A stretch of 61,118 nt of DNA from Candidatus Thiodiazotropha endolucinida (GTDB taxonomy: Bacteria; Pseudomonadota; Gammaproteobacteria; Chromatiales; Chromatiaceae), in contig NZ_MARB01000027.1 of the NCBI RefSeq assembly GCF_001715975.1, forward strand, positions 1 through 61,118, read 5' to 3'. The translations under genes were made by a program, and so were the position numbers. Positions 1 through 6,710 of this stretch are shown piece after piece. The number at the start of each line of letters is the position of its first letter. Positions within the stretch are counted from its first letter, which is position 1. The notes below the pieces were generated by a model that saw only the letters and a list, made by a program, of their open reading frames with translations, ran no database searches and had not been told where the DNA came from.

Positions 1-1
1 G

Positions 2-322
2 GCGATCGTAATGGGTTCCGGGGGTTCAAACCGGATTCGCAGCGCGATACTGCAAGTGATTATCAATCAGCTCGATTTCCGCATGCCCCTGGAACAGGCC
101 ATCTCCTTCCCTCGCATCCATTTCGAAAACGGGCTGCTGAGCCTGGAACCGGGGATCGATGAGTCAATTGCCGCAGCCTTGAAAAATGAATTTCCAAGAC
201 AGCAACACTGGCAAAAAAAGAATCTGTTTTTCGGTGGAACCCACTGCGTGGCATTGGATGAAAAGGGGGGCCACATGGGCATAGGCGATGAACGCCGTGG
301 TGGCGTCAGTCTCTCCATATAG
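2..322 (+). CDS. ggt: Gamma-glutamyltransferase, C-terminal fragment (cut by window edge)
   Basis: This is the last 106 residues of a gamma-glutamyltransferase small subunit; the rest lies upstream of the window. The family is a periplasmic Ntn-hydrolase that cleaves the gamma-glutamyl bond of glutathione. The reading frame is open at the left edge, so the ATG at 11 is internal rather than a start. It opens with a VMGSGGSNRIRSAILQV segment, which matches the conserved GSGGS oxyanion region and the following helix of the small subunit. The later A-x-x-x-PRIHF stretch and the closing GIGDERRGG are also typical of the family's C-terminus. It is convergent with the next gene, with a hairpin repeat between them. 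The family call is firm; substrate preference (glutathione or cephalosporin-type) cannot be judged from this fragment. Confidence 0.85.
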   Translation, partial: AIVMGSGGSNRIRSAILQVIINQLDFRMPLEQAISFPRIHFENGLLSLEPGIDESIAAALKNEFPRQQHWQKKNLFFGGTHCVALDEKGGHMGIGDERRGGVSLSI

Positions 323-338
323 CCACTACGGCAGCCAC

Positions 339-369
339 GGTCTGTTAACACTCATTCAATCGGCCCTAG
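339..369. repeat. GGGCC-type 3'-end hairpin repeat, copy 1 (degenerate left arm)
   Basis: A 31-bp copy of a dispersed element also found at 9191-9221 and 33020-33054. The shared core is tgttaacactcat followed by GGCCCTAG. The left arm here is GGTCT rather than GGGCC, so the stem is weaker than in the other copies. It sits between two convergent genes and overlaps the last codon of the downstream minus-strand gene. Confidence 0.6.
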
Positions 370-935
370 TCAGATCCAAGCAGCTCCTGTTTGAGGGATT
401 TGCTGATTGGAGAATCGCCCAACCATACCATGAGCAATGCCTGATAGAAGTCACCCCCCGGGATAACCCCTTTTTCCACACCCTTGATTGTGACGATAGT
501 ACCTTTGCCGGGCATGTAGTCCAGACTGATCAGGTCACCCTTCTGCAAAGTCTGGAACATGGCATTGAATTGATCGAGACGATCACCAACAGCCTGCAAC
601 TTCTCAGGACTGAGATTGGCACTGAATCCATCATTCCAGCCCTCAACAAATTTCTCTTTTTCAATCTCAGAGTAGAGAATCTGCATCTGAACACGGGCCG
701 GCCTGTCGACATCGATCACTTCGGCTATGTCACTTGTCGATTGTTGAAGATAGAGCGAGGCCAGATAGATCTTGAAAAATACTTTCTTACGAATACCGGC
801 ACCGTTCAAGACCAATGCGGCATTATCCGCCTCTCTGACGATCTGCTCCGGCAGCGATATGCCAGCTATTTCTCTGGCTTGGATTGTCATCATGCAGGTC
901 ATTAACAGACAGGTAATTACAATTTGTCGCATCAT
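366..935 (-). CDS. Chalcone isomerase-like secreted protein
   Basis: A 189-residue protein with a signal peptide (hydrophobic residues 4-19, cleavage likely after TIQA). The mature part resembles the bacterial chalcone-isomerase-fold family (Chalcone_3-like). It shows a LNGAGIRKKVFFKIYLASLY segment near residues 43-62 and a late PGGDFYQALLMVWLGDSPIS segment where the family usually has an LG-x-x-P motif. Bacterial members are usually periplasmic, and most have no proven catalytic role; fatty-acid or lipid binding has been suggested for the fold. It is transcribed alone, convergent with the gamma-glutamyltransferase. The ATG at 935 begins directly with the signal peptide. Family assignment is fairly sure; function is unknown. 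Confidence 0.75.
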   Translation of the reverse strand: MMRQIVITCLLMTCMMTIQAREIAGISLPEQIVREADNAALVLNGAGIRKKVFFKIYLASLYLQQSTSDIAEVIDVDRPARVQMQILYSEIEKEKFVEGWNDGFSANLSPEKLQAVGDRLDQFNAMFQTLQKGDLISLDYMPGKGTIVTIKGVEKGVIPGGDFYQALLMVWLGDSPISKSLKQELLGSD

Positions 936-1341
936 TTATTCATCCTTTGTTCAAATATCCAATCAGGCTGCCGTTAGCTTCTCTAACCCATCATAGCGGG
1001 ATGGACTCATACAGCATGACTATCGTTGTTGTGTGGTACGGAAATCGTAAATTTGACATCAGTAACCGCCAACCACATACATTTTGCCTGTATCGACATC
1101 AACCGCTGTGGATCACATATATCTCTCGATAAGCGAATCAATCATAGCTTACTATGCAGCCGGGCTGCTAAACATACATTGCTGTTACCTGTCCATTCAT
1201 GGCGGAATTAACGTCAAATAGGGGAAAATTAACTGAGATCATGAAAAAACTATACAAAAAACTGTATTTTCGTATTTAACTATTTAGAATCTGTGTTATT
1301 TTTAACACGCACAACTATTTTCATAAGAAGGAGCAAACCAT
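936..1341. promoter_or_regulatory. Intergenic region with divergent promoters; inverted repeat at 1293-1308
   Basis: This 406-bp AT-rich stretch separates two divergent genes and must carry both promoters. The only clear structure is a 6-bp inverted repeat, gtgtta-tttt-taacac, at 1293-1308, about 35 bp before the HU start. It could be an operator or a leader hairpin. A good ribosome site (aagaaggagc) precedes the ATG at 1342. I could not single out -35/-10 boxes with confidence. Confidence 0.4.
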
Positions 1342-1749
1342 ATGGCCCTCAGAAAAACCACCAAAAAGACTGCAAAGAAAGCAGCAAAGAAAAAAGTAGC
1401 TGCAAAGAAAACAGTCGCAGCACCACGCTTGAAGTCAATCGCAACCAAACAGACAAAGACCCAGATCATCGGCGCTATCGCCGAAGACACCGGCCTGTCG
1501 AAAAAGGATGTCTCCGCAGTTTTCGGCTCGTTGGATTCGCTGATTACGCGTCATATGCAACGCCGAGGCTCTGGCGAGATAACCATTCCAGACACCGGCA
1601 TCAAGGTACGCCGGGTTATCAAACCTCGAACCAAGGCGCGTATGGGCCGTAATCCCGCTACCGGCGAAGCCATCAAGATTGCCGCCAAGCCAGCCAAGAC
1701 CGTCGTCAAGGTGACTGCACTCAAAGCCTTGAAAGATAAGATCGGCTAA
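1342..1749 (+). CDS. HU-family DNA-binding protein with N-terminal Lys/Ala tail
   Basis: A 135-residue nucleoid protein. Residues 1-30 form a basic low-complexity tail made of KK-T/A-AKK repeats, resembling eukaryotic H1 or the AlgP/Hc1-type tails. Residues about 35-130 form an HU/IHF domain: TKTQIIGAIAEDTGLSKKDV at the start, the flexible DNA-binding arm around KVRRVIKPRTKARMGRNPATGE, and a short C-terminal helix. The RMGRNPATGE motif is the HU arm signature. HU proteins bend and compact DNA in the nucleoid; the added tail probably gives extra non-specific DNA contacts. A strong AAGGAG ribosome site precedes the start, and a perfect hairpin follows the stop. Family call is secure. It is not the standard 90-residue HU, so a specialised role is likely. 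Confidence 0.93.
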   Translation: MALRKTTKKTAKKAAKKKVAAKKTVAAPRLKSIATKQTKTQIIGAIAEDTGLSKKDVSAVFGSLDSLITRHMQRRGSGEITIPDTGIKVRRVIKPRTKARMGRNPATGEAIKIAAKPAKTVVKVTALKALKDKIG

Positions 1750-1756
1750 TGCCTTA

Positions 1757-1787
1757 CCGCTGCCACTACGTCCTGTAGTGGCAGCGG
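1757..1787. terminator. Perfect 13-bp hairpin between convergent genes
   Basis: A stem of ccgctgccactac pairs perfectly with gtagtggcagcgg across a 5-nt loop, beginning 8 bp after the HU stop. There is no T-tract on either side, so it may be a Rho-dependent or bidirectional 3'-end stabiliser rather than a classical intrinsic terminator. Confidence 0.6.
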
Positions 1788-1861
1788 CAACTCACATATT
1801 CAGTCTCGCTCACCTAGAGCAAATCATCCATCGAATACTGTTTGAACGGCACTCTTTAATA

Positions 1862-2371
1862 CTACTGGGGTAATATCACCAACTCCCTGCCCTGCTGTCT
1901 CAAGCTGAGATGCTTGAGAAAACTCATACCGAGCAACACCTCATCATCCGGCATGCTTGGCAGGATTGTCGCCTTCACATCCCGCATTTCGATCGGTCCC
2001 AATTGCAGTTGATCGATCTTCGTCAACCAACTGCGCACAACCCCGTTAGCAGTTCTGCTTTGCGTCGCTATCCCTCGCTGTAACCCCGCCTTGTCCGCCA
2101 AAGCGGATGAGACCGCAACATATGTCGCTCCGGTATCAAGCAAAAATGTCACCGCTATACCGTTGATGCGGCCAGGTGCGACATAGTGTCCTGCACGATT
2201 TCGCTGCAAGACAACTGCCACTTTCCCACCGTCATAAGTAGTGACCTTGAGATCCCGGTTTGGATTTTTCTGCTTATTGAGCCATTGTGAAAACAACAGG
2301 GTCAATAACAACAACAGCAGCAACCAGGCAGCCAGAATCATCCATCGTCCGAATCTCTGGCGTTCACTCAT
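1862..2371 (-). CDS. Membrane-anchored retropepsin-like aspartic protease (TIGR02281-type)
   Basis: About 169 residues from the ATG at 2371, which follows a GGGGG-rich ribosome site; an in-frame ATG at 2407 would add 12 residues. Residues about 10-32 form a single membrane helix made mostly of leucine. After a linker comes a single aspartic-protease lobe with the active-site motif LLDTGATYVAVS and the flap-like segment ANGVVRSWLTKI. The closing DDEVLLGMSFLKHL strand is also typical. The clan AA single-lobe family acts as a homodimer, and the membrane anchor would place the protease in the periplasm. Substrates of these bacterial retropepsins are not established. It follows the MlaC-like gene on the same strand with a 76-bp gap and may be co-transcribed. 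Confidence 0.85.
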   Translation of the reverse strand: MSERQRFGRWMILAAWLLLLLLLTLLFSQWLNKQKNPNRDLKVTTYDGGKVAVVLQRNRAGHYVAPGRINGIAVTFLLDTGATYVAVSSALADKAGLQRGIATQSRTANGVVRSWLTKIDQLQLGPIEMRDVKATILPSMPDDEVLLGMSFLKHLSLRQQGRELVILPQ

Positions 2372-2447
2372 TTGACGTATTACCCCCGGGGCAAGGGGCC
2401 ACATCATTTTTCAATCCGGCAACCAATTATATTGTGTTGATAAACGG

Positions 2448-3059
2448 TTAACGACGGTAGCTTCTGCCGCCGCCCTGAGCGCGTGACAGATTGGCGACAT
2501 GACGCCGATAAAAGGCCAACGCGCTGTTGCCGTTGGCCGACACATCAAATACCTTCCAGCCATCATCACTGCGGTAGAAACGAAAATCCAACGATGCCGG
2601 ATAACCGCCGGCCTGTAAAATACCAACCCTTACTTTCACCTCATTGTCAGCGACCCGCCGTGGCCGAAAGAAACGTACATCCTGATTATCATAGCTTGAG
2701 AGTCTCTTGCTGAGGGTACCGAGCAGCATCTCTTTAATCTTCTGAGCCAACGCCTGTCGCTGCTGATCATTCATATGCCGATTCATGGGACCCGCCGCCC
2801 AGGTCGCCATATACGCAAAATCAAAATAGGGTGCAACTTCACGCTCCAGAAATGCCGAAATCTGCTGTGGTTGGGGGCTATCCGATGTACGAAGGAATCT
2901 CAGCAGTTTCGTCATCCCTTCGCGCAACAGGGCATCGGGCCCCACCTCCTGGTACACAGGGGCCTGTAGTCGCGATGCCGGGTAGTTGTAACCTGGGGCT
3001 GCCTGCACCGATGCGGCAAACAGACTCAATGTGGTAATGGCCATTAATACTCTTTTCAT
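2448..3059 (-). CDS. MlaC / Ttg2D-like periplasmic phospholipid-binding protein
   Basis: A 203-residue secreted protein. The start is the ATG at 3059, preceded by GGAGGAGAT, and opens with a signal peptide MKRVLMAITTLSLFAASVQA. The mature protein matches the MlaC/Tol-toluene-tolerance family: LLREGMTKLLRFL at the start, then FLEREVAPYFDFAYMATWAAG, QALAQKIKEMLLGTLSKRL, and a C-terminal KVFDVSANGNSALAFYR strand-helix. MlaC carries phospholipids between the outer-membrane MlaA complex and the inner-membrane MlaFEDB transporter. No other mla gene is beside it, so this may be an orphan paralogue working with a system elsewhere, or a lipid-binding protein with another partner. Family is confident, pathway less so. 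Confidence 0.83.
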   Translation of the reverse strand: MKRVLMAITTLSLFAASVQAAPGYNYPASRLQAPVYQEVGPDALLREGMTKLLRFLRTSDSPQPQQISAFLEREVAPYFDFAYMATWAAGPMNRHMNDQQRQALAQKIKEMLLGTLSKRLSSYDNQDVRFFRPRRVADNEVKVRVGILQAGGYPASLDFRFYRSDDGWKVFDVSANGNSALAFYRRHVANLSRAQGGGRSYRR

Positions 3060-3365
3060 ATCTCCTCCGTCAGGGTGATTGGAACGTCTTTGCGTCCTCC
3101 AGGTGAGAGTGCCTACTGCTGATCTCAAAATCAAGCATATCAGCAGGTTGATATTTGAATACCTCCGATACAGTATCTATCCGACGCCTTACCATCCCGA
3201 GCTTGGCCGCTGTCTACCAGTGGATTCAACCCATTGCCGTGAATACACGCCAGTCACCATAAATCTGAACAACTTGAAAATCATTTAGTACCTGGTGAAA
3301 TAATGACTGAACTCTATCGATACACAAAGATGACTTCCGCAATGGATCCAACCCGTACGCAATCA
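3060..3365. other. Intergenic, no recognised feature
   Basis: About 306 bp between the MlaC-like start and the end of cbbO. It should hold the promoter of the minus-strand MlaC-like gene. I see no coding potential, clear repeat or convincing hairpin. Confidence 0.3.
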
Positions 3366-5480
3366 TCAAGTGGTTATTTTCTTATAGATATCGGAAACCT
3401 TCAGAGGTAGTTTTTCGATCTCGTTGACAACGGTATAGTTCGCCGCACCGTACATATGAGGCAGATAGTCCTGCCCCTCTTCATCGATAGTAATGCAAAA
3501 GGCGTGAATACCTTGGCGTCTCGCCTCGAAAAGGGCCTGCCGGGTATCCTCAATACCGTATTGGCTGCGGTATTCGTCATTGTAGTCATCCGGTTTGCCA
3601 TCTGACAACGTGATCAGCAATTTGGTTCTTGCTTCCACTTCATTGAGACGATGACTCAAATGGCGGATCGCGGCGCCCATACGGGTATAGTCTCCGGCAC
3701 GCATAGCGCTGATTCTTGCCTTTACCCCATCATCATAGGGCTGATCAAAGCTTTTTACGGGAAACACTTCACAACGCTTGCGGCTCATCCCGGTAAAACC
3801 ATAGATTGCATAGCGATCACCCAACATTTCCAGCGACTCGGCCAGCAGGATCAAGGCCTCTCTTTCTGCTTCGTTGACCCAACCCTGGGTTGAACCGGAC
3901 ATATCCACCATAAACATCACCGCGATATTTCGCTCTTCCCGGTGCATGCGTGTAAAAAGGCGATCCGTCATCTCCAATCCTGTGTGCATATCCGCCCAGG
4001 CTTCGACAAAGGCATCGATATCCACGCTATCACCGTATACCTGGCGCTTCAGTAACCTGTCCTCATCACGCAGCGCCTCAAATGTCTTGCGCAGACTCGC
4101 TAATAAACGACGATATTTGTACATGACCCCGGCAACAAAATCATCGTACTCCTCCCTGACGGGCATCTCTCTGACGACACACCAGTTCTTGCGATAGTGT
4201 TTGCGTCGATAGTCCCACTCCTGATAGAGAAAAGCGCCGTCTTCGTGATAGGTGCCGCTCCACACCTCCTCCGGCTTCAACGTTTCCTCTTCTATGTCTT
4301 TCAGATCGTACTCTCCAGGTCCGGCAGGCGTAAGATACTCTTCGGGAATGTCACCCAGGTCCTGAACAATCGATGTCATCAGATCTCTGATCTCTTCAGA
4401 GAACGGAACTGACTTGCCATTTACCTGCAATTCAAACTGCATCTCCTCCACAAACGGGGAATCATCCAAGGGTGTCAGAGAAAAACGATCAATCGGTTCC
4501 TGATCGTCGCCTGACTGTTGCAGATCATCGGCGATCGCCTTCAAGTCCACGCGCAGTTTGGCCTTTTCCCTTTCTATCCGTCGCAGCATAACCGCCAGCA
4601 CCAAATCCGGTTTCAATTGACCGTGAAAAAGAGCTATCTTCGGCAACCTGTTGCCGATAACACGTTTGCAAATATCCAGGGAGTCTTGCGCCGTGGCCTG
4701 GCGCGTTTGCAGAAAGGCCACCTGTTTTACCCAACCTTCCGGGAGCGGCTCGGGATTCAACTTTTTCGAGAGTTCCTTCATCTCGCGAAAGAGTCCCGGC
4801 AGTTCCCGTTCGATACAGGCATTCAGGCGTACGGTTTCAACTGCATGAAAACATCGCAGCGCCCTTTCCGGCGTCGGATGCGCCTCCATATAGGGGATCA
4901 AATCGGCACGGAAGGTCCCGAAGCGAACCTGTGCCCAATGATAGGCCACAGCAGCCTTATAGAGTAAAAAATTATCCCTGACGTTCGGCAGATGAGCCAT
5001 CACAGCGGGAAGGAATATCACCTCACCGTCGGTATAGAGGTAATCGGCCTTTTCAAGTTTCAGCTTTCTGCCGGACAATCCTTGAACGAATGGAAGCAAT
5101 ACACCCGCCTGTTCATCAAACACAGACCCGGCAGCCCGTTCACGCCCCTGCTCAACAAAGACATCCATATCCCTGATCGTCGCCAGCGCGGCATGCAGAC
5201 CGGAAGTATCGTATAGATCCATCGACTGAACGAGCCAGGCTTCGATCATCGACTCGTCCATCTGTCGAAGCGCCCCGGGCGCCTGTTGTGCAAACTGATA
5301 GGCAATCTCGATATGGGTACTGGCGGTGCGTCTTATCCAGTCAAGAATATATGCCTGCTCCTCTGATGGCAGTCCGGCAAGCTCCTCGCTTATTTTCCGG
5401 GTATTGCGGAAACTGTATTCAACCTCGAAGTAATCATCGAGTAGTGTCTGAATCTGCATTTGATCGAGTTGCGGTCTCAT
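3366..5480 (-). CDS. cbbO: VWA-domain protein, CbbO/NorD family (Rubisco activase adaptor)
   Basis: A 704-residue protein. Its C-terminal third (about 505-700) is a von Willebrand A domain with a complete MIDAS: FMVDMSGSTQG (DxSxS), a T in AGDYTRMGAAIRH and LLITLSDGKPDDYND. The N-terminal two thirds are helical and resemble CbbO/NorD proteins. In the CbbQO system a CbbQ AAA+ hexamer carries one CbbO, whose VWA domain docks on inhibited Rubisco, and ATP hydrolysis removes inhibitory sugar phosphates. The upstream CbbQ gene, 63 bp away on the same strand, supports this pairing. NorD, which matures nitric-oxide reductase, is the main alternative, but no nor gene lies here. I favour CbbO because the surrounding genes suit a chemolithoautotroph. 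Confidence 0.75.
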   Translation of the reverse strand: MRPQLDQMQIQTLLDDYFEVEYSFRNTRKISEELAGLPSEEQAYILDWIRRTASTHIEIAYQFAQQAPGALRQMDESMIEAWLVQSMDLYDTSGLHAALATIRDMDVFVEQGRERAAGSVFDEQAGVLLPFVQGLSGRKLKLEKADYLYTDGEVIFLPAVMAHLPNVRDNFLLYKAAVAYHWAQVRFGTFRADLIPYMEAHPTPERALRCFHAVETVRLNACIERELPGLFREMKELSKKLNPEPLPEGWVKQVAFLQTRQATAQDSLDICKRVIGNRLPKIALFHGQLKPDLVLAVMLRRIEREKAKLRVDLKAIADDLQQSGDDQEPIDRFSLTPLDDSPFVEEMQFELQVNGKSVPFSEEIRDLMTSIVQDLGDIPEEYLTPAGPGEYDLKDIEEETLKPEEVWSGTYHEDGAFLYQEWDYRRKHYRKNWCVVREMPVREEYDDFVAGVMYKYRRLLASLRKTFEALRDEDRLLKRQVYGDSVDIDAFVEAWADMHTGLEMTDRLFTRMHREERNIAVMFMVDMSGSTQGWVNEAEREALILLAESLEMLGDRYAIYGFTGMSRKRCEVFPVKSFDQPYDDGVKARISAMRAGDYTRMGAAIRHLSHRLNEVEARTKLLITLSDGKPDDYNDEYRSQYGIEDTRQALFEARRQGIHAFCITIDEEGQDYLPHMYGAANYTVVNEIEKLPLKVSDIYKKITT

Positions 5481-5543
5481 ACCGCCGCGACGCCTTGAGG
5501 CCTTGGTGTGCGTCTGATATCACACATCAGATGAGATACAACA

Positions 5544-6341
5544 CTAAAAAAGAGAGGCGCTGAGTTCATTCACCGCCGCCAGCATATCCGAATCATCCGT
5601 CAACGCCTGGGCCACACATGCGCGACAGGCCACCACCGGCTTAACCCCACTGGCAATCAGTTTCGCTGCGTGCACCAACAACCTGGTCGAAGCCCCCTCA
5701 TCCAATCCGCTGCCCTTGAGGTTTCTCGTCATATGGGCAAATTTAACCAGCCTGGCCGCCATCTCTCCATCGACTGCCGCCTCGTTCTGAATGATCTTTT
5801 TCTCCAGTTCCGATTCGGGATAGTCAAATTCCAGTGCAACGAAGCGCTGACGCGTACTCTGCTTAAGATCCTTGAGTACACTCTGATAACCTGGATTGAA
5901 GGAGATGGCGAGACAAAAATCTGCCGTCGCCTCAAGCAGCTCACCCACCTTCTCCATGGGTAATACGCGTCGATCATCGGCCAGCGGATGTATCACAACC
6001 GTCGTATCTTTACGCGCCTCCACCACTTCATCCAAATAACATATGCCCCCGGCACGCACCGCCGCGGCCAGAGGACCGTCCACCCACACGGTTTCGCTAT
6101 TCTTCACCAGAAATCGGCCCACCAGATCCGAAGCGGTCAAGTCATCATGGCATGAAACAGTGATCAAAGGACGCTTCAGACGCCATGCCATGTGCTCCAT
6201 GAAACGGGTCTTGCCACAGCCGGTAGGGCCCTTCAATAGGACAGGCAATTGATTCAGATAAGCGGCTTCAAAAACAGCTATCTCGTCATGGACCTGTTCA
6301 TAATAAGGCTCTTTTTCGAAATAGTACTCTTCTGGTTTCAA
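5544..6341 (-). CDS. cbbQ: MoxR-type AAA+ ATPase, CbbQ/NorQ family
   Basis: A 265-residue MoxR-family ATPase. The N-terminal [12 protein letters not shown] segment is characteristic of CbbQ/NirQ/NorQ. Walker A is [10 protein letters not shown] (residues about 38-47), Walker B is [10 protein letters not shown], sensor 1 is in AISFNPGY, and the arginine region is [14 protein letters not shown]. It is expected to form the hexameric motor partnered by CbbO downstream. The start is a TTG at 6341: an in-frame TAA lies three codons upstream and the conserved N-terminus begins at once, so no ATG is available. CbbQ (Rubisco activation) is preferred over NorQ because of the metabolic context, but the two cannot be separated rigorously by eye. 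Confidence 0.82.
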   Translation of the reverse strand: MKPEEYYFEKEPYYEQVHDEIAVFEAAYLNQLPVLLKGPTGCGKTRFMEHMAWRLKRPLITVSCHDDLTASDLVGRFLVKNSETVWVDGPLAAAVRAGGICYLDEVVEARKDTTVVIHPLADDRRVLPMEKVGELLEATADFCLAISFNPGYQSVLKDLKQSTRQRFVALEFDYPESELEKKIIQNEAAVDGEMAARLVKFAHMTRNLKGSGLDEGASTRLLVHAAKLIASGVKPVVACRACVAQALTDDSDMLAAVNELSASLF

Positions 6342-6710
6342 TGTTTAATTTTCAAGTAATTTGGATAACGGCCGTAAAAGCTAACTGGGCCGGACGATAA
6401 TCGCAACTTAATAAACCATGGGCTTACAAGGGGCTTTTATCCATCATGTATGCACATCGAGAGTGTTAAGCAGTCAACAAAACAGGAGTTTTGGTTCAAT
6501 CAAAGCCCAACAATCAGCAAGTTAACCCAACAACTGAGAGGTATACTGATTATACTTTCAAACTGGAACAGTTGTTAAACTTGCACCAAGCCGCATAACG
6601 GTAGAGGGTGACGCTGTTGACAATTGCAAACAGGGACCATTGATCGCTTGAATGAGGTCTAATCACTTGTCTGTAATTGTCAAATCTACGAAACATTTCA
6701 GGGAATGTTG
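6342..6710. promoter_or_regulatory. Divergent intergenic region between cbbQ and the c-di-GMP gene
   Basis: About 370 bp, AT-rich, containing the promoters for both divergent genes. A small inverted repeat aactg-gaa-cagtt lies near 6564-6580. I see no gene or riboswitch and could not assign promoter boxes reliably. Confidence 0.35.

Noticed and set aside
288-905. Long plus-strand open frame opposite the chalcone-isomerase-like gene
   Set aside because: Its translation has no family features, while the opposite strand has a signal peptide and a recognisable domain. It is a shadow frame.
5544-6341. A nitric-oxide-reductase (norQD) assignment for the ATPase/VWA pair
   Set aside because: It cannot be excluded by eye, but there is no nor gene here and the autotrophic sulfur-oxidiser context favours CbbQO.
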